64,000 nt of DNA from Linderina pennispora (Eukaryota; Kickxellomycota; Kickxellomycetes; Kickxellales; Kickxellaceae). Of this stretch, positions 1 to 9,052 are shown piece by piece. The position numbers and the translations under genes are program-made. Below the pieces are notes generated by a model that was given only the letters and a program-made list of their open reading frames with translations, made no database searches and was not told the DNA's origin. The DNA lies in NCBI RefSeq assembly GCF_002104995.1, contig NW_024468285.1, forward strand, positions 1-64,000. The letters run 5' to 3'. Each line of letters begins with the position of its first letter. Positions within the stretch are counted from its first letter, which is position 1.

Positions 1-444
1 TGTATGTGCTGACGATGATCTACCTTCTGGCTCCGCCACCTGGCAAGGTGTTTGACCTTCTGGTCGACTTTGTCCAGTGGAGCACATGGCTGTTCTACGG
101 CCTTACTGCTGTGGGTGCGATCATCCTGCGGTTCAGGATACCGCACCATCCTCTGCGCACATTCAAGTCGTTCCCATCCGCTCAACGGTCTGTTCATTCT
201 GTTCTGTGCCTTCATCACGGTCATGCCGTTTGTGCCGCCTGAAGGTGGAGACAGCGGAGACCCGTACCCGTACTATCTGTCACCGCTACTGGGTGCTCTC
301 ACCACACTGGCTGGAGTTGTCCCTTGGTACTTTAGGATGTTCTGGTGGGCTGACAAGACCGAGCAGGATTACACGCAGTGGGTCAACGACGAAGAGGAAG
401 CGGAGAAGCCGGTGCCAGGCGCGGAGCAGATAACCCATGTATGA
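1..444 (+). CDS. Amino acid permease (APC superfamily, LAT-like), C-terminal part, frame interrupted
   Basis: This is the 3' end of a membrane transporter; its start lies before the window. Reading from base 6 gives a hydrophobic helix (WSTWLFYGLTAVGAIILR) followed by a basic, proline-containing loop, as in the last helices of L-type amino acid permeases. The reading frame then has to move by one base near 168-180 to continue into LFILFCAFITVMPF and a final helix ending at the stop at 442-444. Either a base is extra in the CCC run at 176-178, or there is a 37-base GT-AG intron at 131-167. The loop residues lost by such an intron look like family sequence, so a frame break is preferred. The likely role is amino acid uptake across a membrane; the substrate cannot be told. 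The gene converges on the next one with 26 bases between the stops. Confidence 0.55.
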
Positions 445-470
445 GCAATAGATATTGAATGTAATGTAGA

Positions 471-1326
471 TCAAGCATAAATATTGTGAATCGCTAAATG
501 TCTTCGGGACCGGGACCGGTCTATAACAACAATGCAGTCAAATTCGGGGCAGTCGGCAAACAATTCATCGTCATCGTCATCCAAAGCATAGCTGTCCTGG
601 TACCTGATGCTCTTGCGCTCGCGCAGCGACCATGTTTTGACTTCTCCGTCGTCATCCGACACCTCGCCATCCCAGATCCTCCTCCGCGCCGACCTTCTAG
701 CCGAGCCAAGCACCTCGGGCTGCAGCACCCCAGGCACCTTCAATTCCTCGACCGCCTGTACACCATGCTGCCTGACATACACTGACAGCTGGCCAGTGGG
801 CCGCTTCCCGCGCTTGCGCAAGCAGAACGAACAATTACAGCAGCCGCGGCATTTCGGGCACTGCCAGGTACTATGGTCGATTTGATCGGCATCCTCGCCG
901 TACCGGATCAGCAGACAGCGCGTGTCGAACACGACATTGCAGTTGTTGGAGCACTTGATCTTCGGGTCCATGGTCTTTTTGCCGGCACTGGTGGCATGTG
1001 CTCCCCAGCGCCGAGTCGTACACGCGGTTGCCCACGATGCGACGCCCGGCGTCGTTGCGCCGCAGACGCAGAAGGCGGTGATTGGTCTTTTTGCGTGGCC
1101 GCGTCATGTACCCGTCGTCTTCGTATGTGGCGTCATCAGAGTATCTTACCGTGCTGCGCGCGCGGATCTCGTAGGTGCGTGTAAAGCCCGACTGCGATTT
1201 GGCTCGCGCCGTGCGTGGTTTGTCTGTGGCTGAGATGCCCAGGATGGGCTTGTCCAGGCCCAGAGCTGCCAGCATCTCCTGGTTTTTGCGGATCTGCTCC
1301 TGGCGCTGCTGCTCGTAGTCGCTCAT
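471..1326 (-). CDS. CDCA7-type zf-4CXXC_R1 zinc-finger protein, one frame break
   Basis: The start is the ATG at 1326-1324 (MSDYEQQRQEQIRKNQ). The N-terminal third is charged. From about residue 110 comes the 4CXXC-R1 zinc finger of the CDCA7 family: STCHQCRQK, then paired cysteines ending in WQCPKCRGCCNCSFC and a following RPTG. The frame breaks inside this domain: after CRQK the sequence has five A residues (T5 at 976-980 on the + strand) where four would keep the frame into TMDPKIKC. Beyond that the protein runs to a stop at 471-473 with an acidic tail. In animals and plants CDCA7 proteins bind chromatin and recruit the HELLS/DDM1 remodeller for DNA methylation maintenance; the same role here is inference. 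Because both sides of the break are family-like, a sequencing insertion is more likely than an old pseudogene. The gene lies head-to-head with the TSG101 gene. Confidence 0.75.
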
Positions 1327-1883
1327 TGGCAAGGGGGCTGTACAAAATGAAAAGAAAAAACAAAGCAAACGAGAATTTGAAATGGAGAGCAAGATTTAAC
1401 GGGGAGAGCATCAAAGCCTAAATTTTTCTCCATCACTGCTTGAAAAAAAATTGTGGCAAAATTGCTACGTTCCTTTGTTTTCTGGGCCAGGAACCACAGC
1501 ACCGTGGATGATGCCACCGGTCCTCTGCGATGGAATCCGGCCAGTGCGGAGCTCAGTACGCATATCTCTAGCTAGACACATATACAAGCTGCTGCCAACA
1601 AAAAGGCATGCACTTGTCTCTTGGCGCAGCCCGGCTTGGCTGGCTGTCAAAAAGCCAAGGTGTAGCTGTCAAAAAGAACGGCAGCACCAGCTTGCATGCT
1701 CCGCTCTGAACACGTGACGCACTACCGCTGACTTGCCAGAAGATACGTAGTGGAGCTCAGCAACCTTTTTTAGACCTCTTGGCACGACACTCTTACTATT
1801 TTTCTCTCTGCATTCGGCCTTTCTTCTTGTTCGTTTTATTACACAGCTAATTTCATTTTTGTTTCCTTTGCACAAACCGGTCA
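1327..1883. promoter_or_regulatory. Divergent promoter between CDCA7-like and TSG101 genes
   Basis: This 557-base stretch separates two divergent genes. No convincing coding sequence is seen. It carries a CACGTGAC E-box-like site at 1711-1718 and, just before the TSG101 start, a pyrimidine-rich leader at about 1795-1870. No TATA box is obvious on either side. Confidence 0.45.
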
Positions 1884-3438
1884 ATGTCAGAAGAGGGAGT
1901 TAGAAAGTGGCTCTTGGATATTTCTAAGCAGGTAAGCGAAGGAGTTTGACAGGACAGATTGCGTTGGGACTCAGCAGCATGGGGAGGCATTGCACTAACC
2001 GGTGGACAGGTTTTGTTTTCTGTAGTTTGCGGACTCGCAAGAGGCGTTCATACAATTCACAGCAATCCGGGACAAGTACCCGCTGTTATTCCCAGCGTTC
2101 GCAGACTATGTGTACGAGAACGGGCGGCGACAGGGGCTGCTCTGCTTCCACGGGACGATCCCAGTACCGTACCACGGGGCAGTATTCAATATCCCAGTGA
2201 AGTTCTGGTTCCCGCTGGAGTTCCCGACGCACCGGCCGATGTGCTACGTGACGCCGACGCCGGCGATGATAGTCAAGGCGGGCAAGTACGTGGATGACAA
2301 GTGCAAGATCTACCACCCGTATCTGGCCAGCTGGTCGAGCGAGTCAGTGACAGTGGAGCTTATTGCGCAGCTCATCAAGGTGTTCTCGGTGGAGCCGCCC
2401 GTATATGCGCGCACCACGGAGCCGCCCAGCCAGACGGTGATGCAGCCGGCAAAGAAGCCGGAGTCGGCATTTGTCCGGCCCATGTCGGCGGTTGAAAGCG
2501 AGCTGGCGGGCGTGACGGCAGCGGCGGCCAGCATATCGGTGGACTCGGCTCAGCACGGCCTGACCAATAGCACAGCCATCGAAGCACACCCCTCGTACAA
2601 GTTCAATTCTGTGCCTGGCAGACCACCCATTCCAAGCCTGAGCCCGCCGGCAGCGCAGCCCGAGAGCCCGCATGTGGAGCCGCAAAGAAATTCAGTCAGC
2701 AGCGAGGCAGGGAGTGCGCACGGGGTGGCTCAGCAGCCAGCGTCGCCAGTCGTGTCCCAACAGACAGTGCAGCCAGCATCCCCGGTGGTGTCCCAACAGG
2801 CAGTGCAGCCAGCACCCCCGGTGGTATCTCAACAGGCAGTGCAAGTGGCATCGCCGGTAGTGCCCCAGCAGACTGTGCAGCCAGCAGCCGCATCGCCGCC
2901 GCGGTCGTCGCTGCTGGACACAGACCCGGTGGATGACCCGCAGAAGCGGCTGATCGGATACCAGCTGGCGATATTCGACCGGGTGTTTGAGGCAGTAAAG
3001 AAGTCAAGCGAGAAGCACGCCAAGATGAACAAGGAGCTGCTGGACCAGTCGGCGAACCTGAACTCGGGGGCGGGGGTGATTGCCGAGGAGCGGCGGCAGC
3101 TGACGGAGTCGCAGCGGCAGCTGGAGGGCAACATCCGCGTGCTGGAGGCCAAGGTCGCAGAGCTGCAGGCGAAGAAGACTGCGTTCCCCGAGCCCGCGCG
3201 CGTCGGCGACGTGAGCAGCGTGTTTAGGGCGCAGACGGCAGCCACCGAGCAGCTGTTTGACCTGGCGGGCGAGATTAGCGCAGCCGACGACGTGCTGTAC
3301 TACCTCGGCAAGTCGCTGGACGACGGCAAGCTGCCGCTTAACATTTACATGCGGCAGGTGCGCAAGCTCGCGCAGCAGCAGTTCATGGCCAAGGCGCTGG
3401 CCAACAAAATCCGCAGCCTGTGCCAGCTTGACGCGTAA
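1884..3438 (+). CDS. VPS23: ESCRT-I subunit TSG101/Vps23
   Basis: The exons are 1884-1931 and 2026-3438, with a 94-base GT-AG intron, giving 486 residues. The first exon encodes MSEEGVRKWLLDISKQ. The second opens with a ubiquitin E2 variant (UEV) fold to about residue 150, including YPLLFPAFADYVYENG and PTHRPMCYVTPTPAM; the E2 active-site cysteine is not expected in UEV proteins. A long Pro/Gln/Ser linker with a 12-residue tandem repeat (residues about 253-300) follows. Then come a coiled coil (about 325-405) and the C-terminal steadiness box with YLGKSLDDGKLPLNIYMRQ. The protein recognises ubiquitinated cargo on endosomes and, with Vps28 and Vps37, forms ESCRT-I for multivesicular body sorting. 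It is convergent with MED15, 121 bases apart. The assignment is firm. Confidence 0.94.
2734..2877 (+). repeat. Four 36-bp tandem units inside VPS23
   Basis: Four consecutive in-frame units each encode a version of QPASPVVSQQ(T/A)V, with small substitutions between units. They expand the proline/glutamine linker between the UEV domain and the coiled coil and are likely to vary in number between strains. Confidence 0.85.
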
Positions 3439-3559
3439 GCCAATATCAGAGCTTTCGCACTTCTTTACTATCTTTTCTTTACCTCTGTATAAGATGTCAT
3501 AGTCCAAGTGTCCGTCGAACGCTAGTTCCTTGTCAACCAGCAAAGAAAGAAAAAAGTGT

Positions 3560-6055
3560 CTACAGCACCGCATCAGCAGCCACCACTCCCCACCCGCTGG
3601 CCATGGACTTGCGCGCGATGGGCCAGAACGCCTGCTGCAGAATCGGCGCCGGCTCCACGCCCGCCCTCTCGGCGCCCTTGGTGAACCGGTCCAGCACCCC
3701 CACCAGGTACTCGAGCGGGCTGTTCCACTTGTCCTGCTCCAGGCGCTTCAGCCGGTCCAGGTCCTCGTCGTCTTGCGTGGCTCCACCAATGCCCTGCAGC
3801 GCCGCCCACAGAGGCGTCCCTGTGGCCGCGTTGCCATCGGTCGGCGCCGGTGCCGTGGCCGCTGCTCCCGCAGACCCGGGCAGCGCTGTTGAGTTCTGGC
3901 GGATCATGGCCGCCTGCTGCTGCTGCAGAATGCTCACACGCAGCTCCTGCGGCAGCCGCATAAACTGCTCCTGTGTCATGCCCGGCGGCAGCACCGGTCC
4001 CACCGGAGCCATGTGCTGCGGCTCCTGGCTGGCGGCGGGCAGCTGTGGCTGCAGAGTGTCAGCGGAGCCCTTGCCTGTGGCTCGCTTCTTTGTGGCTGGC
4101 AGCTTCAGGTTGGCTGGATCCAGCGGGTGCTTGACGGCCCGCTGGAACGGCTCCAGCGCCGGATCGGCCGTGACCGCTCCCGGGTGCATGTTGGTCATGG
4201 GGGTTTGCTGCGGCGGTCCGGCGTCATGCGGCTTCATGGTCTCCTTCAGGCTGTTTGCCCACTCCTTGATGATCGACAGCGACCGCACCAGTACCGTGTG
4301 GCAGTCCTTCAGCTGCTCGGGTGTCACCAGATACAGGTCCTCGGGTATCAACCGCTTCTGCTCCGTCACCATCATTTCGATTGTCAGGATCTGCCCGATG
4401 CAGGTCTCGTTGCGCATGGCCATGAACAGCGTCGGCAGTGACGACACCAGCGGCGTCACCAGCTGCTCGATCGCCGGTAGCGCCTCCCGCACCGCCGCCT
4501 TGGCTTCTTCCGACAGCACCCGGGGTTGCAGCCGCTCTACCTTGTGTTGGTTGATTTGTTGCCGCACCTTCTCCACCTGTGCAATTGCCAGGTCGGCCGA
4601 CACTGACTCCTTGCGCGGCATGGCAGGGGCATCACGTGAGGCGTCGGCGTTCGGCGGCGTCGCCGGTTTCTGCGCCGGGCGGGCCACTGTCAGCGGCGAC
4701 TGCGACGCCCGCTTCTTGCTGCCCTTGCCCCCCGTCGGCTTCTTCGTCTGGGCACCTGGTGCCGCTGCCATAGCAATGGCCGGCGATGAAGCGGCGTTCG
4801 ATAGCCCGTTCGACGCATTCGACACGGTACGCACCACCGGCACTCCTTGCTGGTGCTGTTGTTGCTGCTGCTGGTGCTGCTGCTGGTGTTGGTGCTGTTG
4901 CTGTTGCTGTTGCTGTTGGTGCTGTTGCTGTTGCTGTTGCTGTAACTGCTGGTGCTGCTGCTGGTGCTGCTGCTGTGCCCTCACAACCGCATGCAGGGTC
5001 TCCGAGTCAATCGCCTTGCCCACCACCTGCTGTGCGCCCGAGATAATCCGCATACATACCTGGCGCAGCTCGTTGGTTGTGGCAATATCGCCGGCCTGTT
5101 CCAGCTGCGACATCAGCACGCGTGCAGTGAACAGATTCAGGTTGACCTGCTGATCACGGTACGTAAACGGCACAGTTGTCGTGTCAAACGCCTGCCGCCA
5201 CTGCTGCAGCATCTCGGCGCTCGGTGCCCCCTGCGGCTGTTGCTGGGGTTGCTGCTGGGGTTGCTGCTGGGGCTGGGGCTGGGGCTGGGGCTGCTGAGGT
5301 TGCTGAGGCTGCTGCTGCTGCTGGGGCCGCTGCTGGTTCTGAATTGCCAGCTGTTGCGCGGCCAATAACTGCTGGTTCTGTGGAAGCTGCATCTGCATCT
5401 GCAGCTGCTGCAACTGCTGGAGCTGCTGGAGCTGCTGAATGTTGGCCAGGTTCTGGAATCCACCTGCCCCTGACACATTGGGCCGCACTGCCGGCCGCGG
5501 AGTCACTACCTGTTGCGCCGGCCGCATCGGCTGTGTCTGCGGTGTCTGCTGTGGTGTGCCCACAGCTGATGGCTGCTGAAGCCGCAGCTGAATCACATGC
5601 ACCAGTTTCTGCAGAATGCTGTTATACGTCTGCACGTCGGTCGCATTCATATTCGGCCGCGCCATCTGCGCCTGAATATGCTGTGCCGCCAGCCGGATCA
5701 CATCGGTCGAGTGCGCCTCGGGCTGAAGCACGATGGCCTTGAGCCTGTTTGCATCAAACTGGGGCACATTGCCCAGTGCCGGTCGTTGCGGCTGCTGCCC
5801 TGCTACTGCCGATAGCCGCTGCTTCAAAGTTGCCACTTGAATTTGCAGCGAGCGCAGGTACTCTTCGCGCGACGTCGCGCTGTTGTACAGCTGGCTCTCG
5901 AGCTGCTGCAGAACCTGGAGCGCGCTGGTCTGCTGTGCCGCGGGAAGTCCTGTCAGTGTCGCGTGCAGCTGGATAACTATCGTCCGTCGCATTTCAATCG
6001 GCAGCGACGCGCGCCAGTCTTGCTGCCCAAGGTTCAGATTCAGCTGGGCATTCAT
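3560..6055 (-). CDS. MED15: Mediator complex subunit 15 (Med15/Gal11), KIX domain
   Basis: A single exon encodes 831 residues, taking the ATG at 6055-6053 (MNAQLNLNLGQQDW); an earlier in-frame ATG at 6148 would add a less likely hydrophobic leader. Residues about 12-80 form a KIX domain (DWRASLPIEMRRTIVIQL, then the LYN...EEYLRSL pattern seen in yeast Gal11). Two long glutamine tracts follow (about residues 205-273 and 360-402), then Ala/Pro/Thr-rich sequence. A conserved C-terminal region includes WNSPLEYLVGVLDRF and WPIARKSMASGW. Med15 is a tail subunit of Mediator; its KIX domain is the docking site for transcriptional activators in the nucleus. A large ORF on the opposite strand is the antisense shadow of the glutamine tracts. 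Confidence 0.9.
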   Translation of the reverse strand: MNAQLNLNLGQQDWRASLPIEMRRTIVIQLHATLTGLPAAQQTSALQVLQQLESQLYNSATSREEYLRSLQIQVATLKQRLSAVAGQQPQRPALGNVPQFDANRLKAIVLQPEAHSTDVIRLAAQHIQAQMARPNMNATDVQTYNSILQKLVHVIQLRLQQPSAVGTPQQTPQTQPMRPAQQVVTPRPAVRPNVSGAGGFQNLANIQQLQQLQQLQQLQMQMQLPQNQQLLAAQQLAIQNQQRPQQQQQPQQPQQPQPQPQPQQQPQQQPQQQPQGAPSAEMLQQWRQAFDTTTVPFTYRDQQVNLNLFTARVLMSQLEQAGDIATTNELRQVCMRIISGAQQVVGKAIDSETLHAVVRAQQQHQQQHQQLQQQQQQQHQQQQQQQQHQHQQQHQQQQQQHQQGVPVVRTVSNASNGLSNAASSPAIAMAAAPGAQTKKPTGGKGSKKRASQSPLTVARPAQKPATPPNADASRDAPAMPRKESVSADLAIAQVEKVRQQINQHKVERLQPRVLSEEAKAAVREALPAIEQLVTPLVSSLPTLFMAMRNETCIGQILTIEMMVTEQKRLIPEDLYLVTPEQLKDCHTVLVRSLSIIKEWANSLKETMKPHDAGPPQQTPMTNMHPGAVTADPALEPFQRAVKHPLDPANLKLPATKKRATGKGSADTLQPQLPAASQEPQHMAPVGPVLPPGMTQEQFMRLPQELRVSILQQQQAAMIRQNSTALPGSAGAAATAPAPTDGNAATGTPLWAALQGIGGATQDDEDLDRLKRLEQDKWNSPLEYLVGVLDRFTKGAERAGVEPAPILQQAFWPIARKSMASGWGVVAADAVL
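4849..4977 (-). repeat. CAG/CAA glutamine-codon repeat in MED15
   Basis: This near-pure run of CAG, CAA and CAC codons encodes polyglutamine with interspersed histidine in the second Q-rich block of Med15. On the + strand it appears as CTG/TTG/GTG repeats. Confidence 0.9.
5235..5440 (-). repeat. CAG/CAA/CCC repeat (Q and QP) in MED15
   Basis: The first glutamine block of Med15 contains QQ, QP and QQP units encoded by short imperfect repeats, including several GGGGCT-type units on the + strand around 5268-5295. Confidence 0.85.
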
Positions 6056-6309
6056 TCCGCGAATATTATAAAGTGTGGTAAATAAATCAAAAAATGGCGC
6101 AGAAAAACCCCCAGAAAGGAGAACGAATGGGGGGATTTTCGCCTGCACGTTTGAGTGGGTTCATAAAAAAGTAACCGTGTTGGGACAAAGGAATCCAGAG
6201 AAAACTTGGTGCATATACTGAGTTACTACTGAATGCTGATAAAAAAAAACCCCACTACAATGATGCCTTAGGGCAAGAGTAATGCAAGGTTCCTGCTCGC
6301 TTGAAGGCT

Positions 6310-6471
6310 TTACCTGTGGGTGGTCCTGCAGCGACGGACACACTCGGAATGCCCGTGCCCACGGTGGCAGTGGCGAACGCACTCAGTGTAGCGGTCCCGC
6401 TTCTCAAGCGAATCCGCTGGGGCGACAGCGGCGATGGCGACAAAGAGAGTGATGAAGATCGAGGTGTTCAT
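6310..6471 (-). CDS. Small secreted cysteine peptide, alpha-hairpinin-like (CX3C-X8-CX3C)
   Basis: A 53-codon ORF reads from ATG 6471-6469 to TAA 6312-6310. Residues 1-20 form a typical signal peptide (MNTSIFITLFVAIAAVAPAD). It is followed at once by LEKR, a Kex2-type processing site. The predicted mature peptide of 28 residues is rich in Arg and His and has exactly four cysteines in two motifs, CVRHC and CVRRC, eight residues apart. CX3C-Xn-CX3C is the cysteine pattern of alpha-hairpinins, helix-turn-helix peptides held by two disulfides and best known from plants as antimicrobial or protease-inhibiting peptides. Homology is not shown, only the pattern. A TATAAA box lies 73 bases before the ATG. 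The TAA overlaps a possible splice donor (AG/GTAAAG), so a longer spliced form cannot be excluded, but the downstream sequence is T-rich and not protein-like. No relative is seen elsewhere in the window. Confidence 0.6.
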   Translation of the reverse strand: MNTSIFITLFVAIAAVAPADSLEKRDRYTECVRHCHRGHGHSECVRRCRTTHR

Positions 6472-6941
6472 GGTGGATGTTAGTACCAAGAGCTATGGAG
6501 AGCCTGAGGATTCGAGTGGGATTGCTGGTGCTGCCTCTGCCCCTTTATAGCAGAATTTGCAGCGCATATTGCCTGGTGATCAGTATGTAGTGCATATCAC
6601 ATCATGATGAGTAGTCGCACTGATATCAGTGTGAGAGCACTCTTGGCATCATTAACCAAATTCAGTAGAATTTGCTTGGGACCACAGTGGAAAATGACAG
6701 AATGGAACAAGTGGATAATAGCGAGTCTCAAAAGTGACAAGAAGGTAATGTGGAATGAAGGGCGCATTTACACACAAGCATGCGGGGGTGTGATGCTCCC
6801 TATTGCAAGGATGACACTGGGCACATTGCCTTGTAATGCCCTACCCAGTGCGAATCTGCTTCATACATCTGAGAGCGCAGTACAATAAATGGAAATATAT
6901 TCAGAAAAAGTCAAGAGTAATGGGGGAAAAGCATGGGCGCC
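6472..6941. other. Intergenic, 3' side of glutamate decarboxylase
   Basis: This 470-base gap holds the promoter of the small secreted peptide at its left end and the presumed 3' untranslated region of the decarboxylase at its right. A 94-codon ORF at 6604-6888 on the + strand has no recognisable protein character. Confidence 0.4.
6544..6549 (-). promoter_or_regulatory. TATA box of the small secreted peptide gene
   Basis: TATAAA on the minus strand (context gctataaagggg) lies 73 bases upstream of the ATG at 6471, the spacing seen for other intronless genes in this window. Confidence 0.6.
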
Positions 6942-8693
6942 TTAGCATGCCTTCTCATACACAGTCTTGCGCCTGCCACCGTCAACCAGTCTCTTCTCAG
7001 GGATGGCATTGTCGGTGCAATCCATGCTGACGCCAATCTTGCTGAGCAGATTCTCCCAGTGCGCCGACTGGTCCTCTTCCTTGAGCTCGCCCTTGCCCGA
7101 CTGGACGATCTTGTTGGCGAGATCCGAGGTGGAGATATTCTGCGGCAGCGGGTGGCTCAGGACATCGGCCAGGTTCTGGCCCTTGGCCTCGAGCATCTTC
7201 TGCGTGGCCCACATGACATCGCGCACCAGCCGGTTGATCATGTCCTCGGACGTAGCCTCCTTGACCACGACGCGCAGAACATGCACGTCGCTCTTGTCGG
7301 GCGGCAGCGGGTAGTTCGGGATGATCCAGCCGCGCACACGCAGCAAGGTCGAGACCACATCCTGGTCGGCCATCGGGTGCTCGGCCTTGAACTTGTCGGT
7401 AAACGAAAATGCGCACACGGGCAGGCCATAGTTGAACGCATGGTTCATGGACGAGTCCCCGACCGACTTTACATTGCGCGCGGCATCCACCAGCAGCTGG
7501 TTGGCGGCCACGCGGCTCTCCTCAGAGTAGCCGAGCATGCCGCGCGGGCGATGGATGTCGGAGATGCACTGGTAGATGCCGGTGGCCTCCAGTGCCACGG
7601 ACAGCAGGCGGGCGTTGATTAGGCACGAGTTCATGATGCGCGTGTAGCCCTGGCGGCCAAACCGGATGAAGTTGTAGTACTGGGCAATCAGGAAGCACGC
7701 CGGGTGCGAGAAGTTCAGCGTGAAGGTCTTTTCCAGGCCGCCCAGATACGCCAGCTCGAAGGTCAGGTCATCGGGCAGATACTCGGCGCCACGCCACAGC
7801 ACCCAGCCGATGCCCGGGTACGTCAGGCCAAACTTGTGGCCGGACGTGCTGATGGACACCACGTGCGGCACGTCAAAGCCCCACTTGAGGTCGGGGAAGG
7901 CAAATGGCGCCACAAACGCGCCCGACGCGCCATCCACGTGAATTGGGATATCCAGGCCGGTCTCCTGCTTGAGCTTCTCCAGCAGCGCCGACATCTCGGC
8001 CACCTGCTCGAAGTGGCCCGTGTAGGTGGTGCCCAGAATCACATACATGCCGATGGTGTTCTCGTCGACCAGCTCCAGCGCCTTGTGGATGTCGAGCGAG
8101 TAGCGCGAGTCCTCCGAGACCGGCACCAGCCGCGACTCGATGTCAAAGTAGCGCGCGGTCTTCTCCAGCGCGACCTGGGCGTCGGCGCCGAAAATAATGT
8201 TCGGCTTGGACGCGTCCTTGCCCTCGGCCAGGCGGCGCTGGCGCCAGCGCCATTTCAGCGCCAGCCCACCCAGCATGATGCCCTCGGAGGAGCCCACCAC
8301 CACAGTGCCGGTGGGCGGCTCGTTCTTGGGCGCCCGCCACAGGTCGGCCAGGAACGCCAGGCAGTGCCTATGGATGCGCTCGGTCGCTTCGTACTCGTCG
8401 ATGTCGACGCGGTTCTTGCCCAGGTTCTCCATAATCAGCTTCTCGGCCTCGGGCTCCATCCACGTCGTCAGGAAGGTCGCGCAGTTCAGCGTCGGGTCGC
8501 CGTCGAATAGCAGCGAGTCGTGGACGATCTGGTAGGCGTTGCGTGCGGGCATCATGTTAGGCGGGAAGGCGCTGGTGTCGCCCGAGCTCTCGTTGTAGTG
8601 CGTGCCGTATGTCAGGTCGCTCTCGGTCAGCGTGCGCCGGCGCATGCTCAGCTGCCGCATGCCGGGGATCAGGTCGCCGATGTTCTCAGTCAT
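6942..8693 (-). CDS. GAD1: Glutamate decarboxylase, PLP-dependent
   Basis: This intact single-exon gene encodes 583 residues, close to the length of yeast Gad1. It belongs to the group II PLP decarboxylases and converts glutamate to GABA and CO2 in the cytosol, feeding the GABA shunt. Recognisable pieces are FLTTWMEPEAEKLIMENLGKN near the N-terminus, the cofactor region VVGSSEGIMLGGLALKWRWR, HVDGASGAFVAPF (the PLP-contacting Asp) and STSGHKFGLTYPGIGWVLWR, which holds the Schiff-base lysine. The C-terminal tail is basic and ends in KTVYEKAC. A TATA box (8775-8780) and a CRE half-palindrome TGACGTC (8838-8844) lie upstream, so stress-type ATF/CREB control is possible but unproven. Confidence 0.96.
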   Translation of the reverse strand: MTENIGDLIPGMRQLSMRRRTLTESDLTYGTHYNESSGDTSAFPPNMMPARNAYQIVHDSLLFDGDPTLNCATFLTTWMEPEAEKLIMENLGKNRVDIDEYEATERIHRHCLAFLADLWRAPKNEPPTGTVVVGSSEGIMLGGLALKWRWRQRRLAEGKDASKPNIIFGADAQVALEKTARYFDIESRLVPVSEDSRYSLDIHKALELVDENTIGMYVILGTTYTGHFEQVAEMSALLEKLKQETGLDIPIHVDGASGAFVAPFAFPDLKWGFDVPHVVSISTSGHKFGLTYPGIGWVLWRGAEYLPDDLTFELAYLGGLEKTFTLNFSHPACFLIAQYYNFIRFGRQGYTRIMNSCLINARLLSVALEATGIYQCISDIHRPRGMLGYSEESRVAANQLLVDAARNVKSVGDSSMNHAFNYGLPVCAFSFTDKFKAEHPMADQDVVSTLLRVRGWIIPNYPLPPDKSDVHVLRVVVKEATSEDMINRLVRDVMWATQKMLEAKGQNLADVLSHPLPQNISTSDLANKIVQSGKGELKEEDQSAHWENLLSKIGVSMDCTDNAIPEKRLVDGGRRKTVYEKAC

Positions 8694-9052
8694 GGGGTGT
8701 TCTTGCTAGTCGAAAGAGGTGTGGTGCAGTTGACGAATCTGTGGGCTTTCTCTTCTTTGGAAGCAAAAAATGCATTTATATCCACGAGCAAGGCCGGGGC
8801 CGCCCAGATGCATTCCTGTGCTTCTCGAGGGGGGGAGTGACGTCGGCCGCATGTACTGATAGATCGAATGTATTCGTCAGGCCACATGCAAGCTGCAAGT
8901 GCGGACACGGGGACACCTATCACAATGCAGCGTTGCACAGCAGCATTCGGGACTGGCCACCAATATGTGCATAGTGATAATTGTAATACAGCAGCGGAGA
9001 TGTATAAGGGTGGAATGCAATGGTTCTCCCCCACACAGGGGAAACCTAATCC
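8694..9052. promoter_or_regulatory. GAD1 promoter region
   Basis: This 359-base gap before the decarboxylase contains a minus-strand TATAAA at 8775-8780, 82 bases from the ATG. It also holds TGACGTC at 8838-8844. No gene is seen; the left end is 5' of the decarboxylase and the right end is 3' of the EHD gene. Confidence 0.5.

Noticed and set aside
3603-5153. A 516-codon ORF on the + strand with long cysteine runs
   Set aside because: It is the antisense of MED15; the cysteine runs are reverse-complemented glutamine codons, and the minus-strand frame has the KIX domain.
6604-6888. A 94-codon + strand ORF beside GAD1
   Set aside because: No family resemblance; it lies in the presumed 3' region of GAD1.
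6933-7622. Long + strand ORFs opposite GAD1 (also 7704-8510)
   Set aside because: They arise from GC-rich codon bias opposite a fully intact, well-recognised gene and match nothing.
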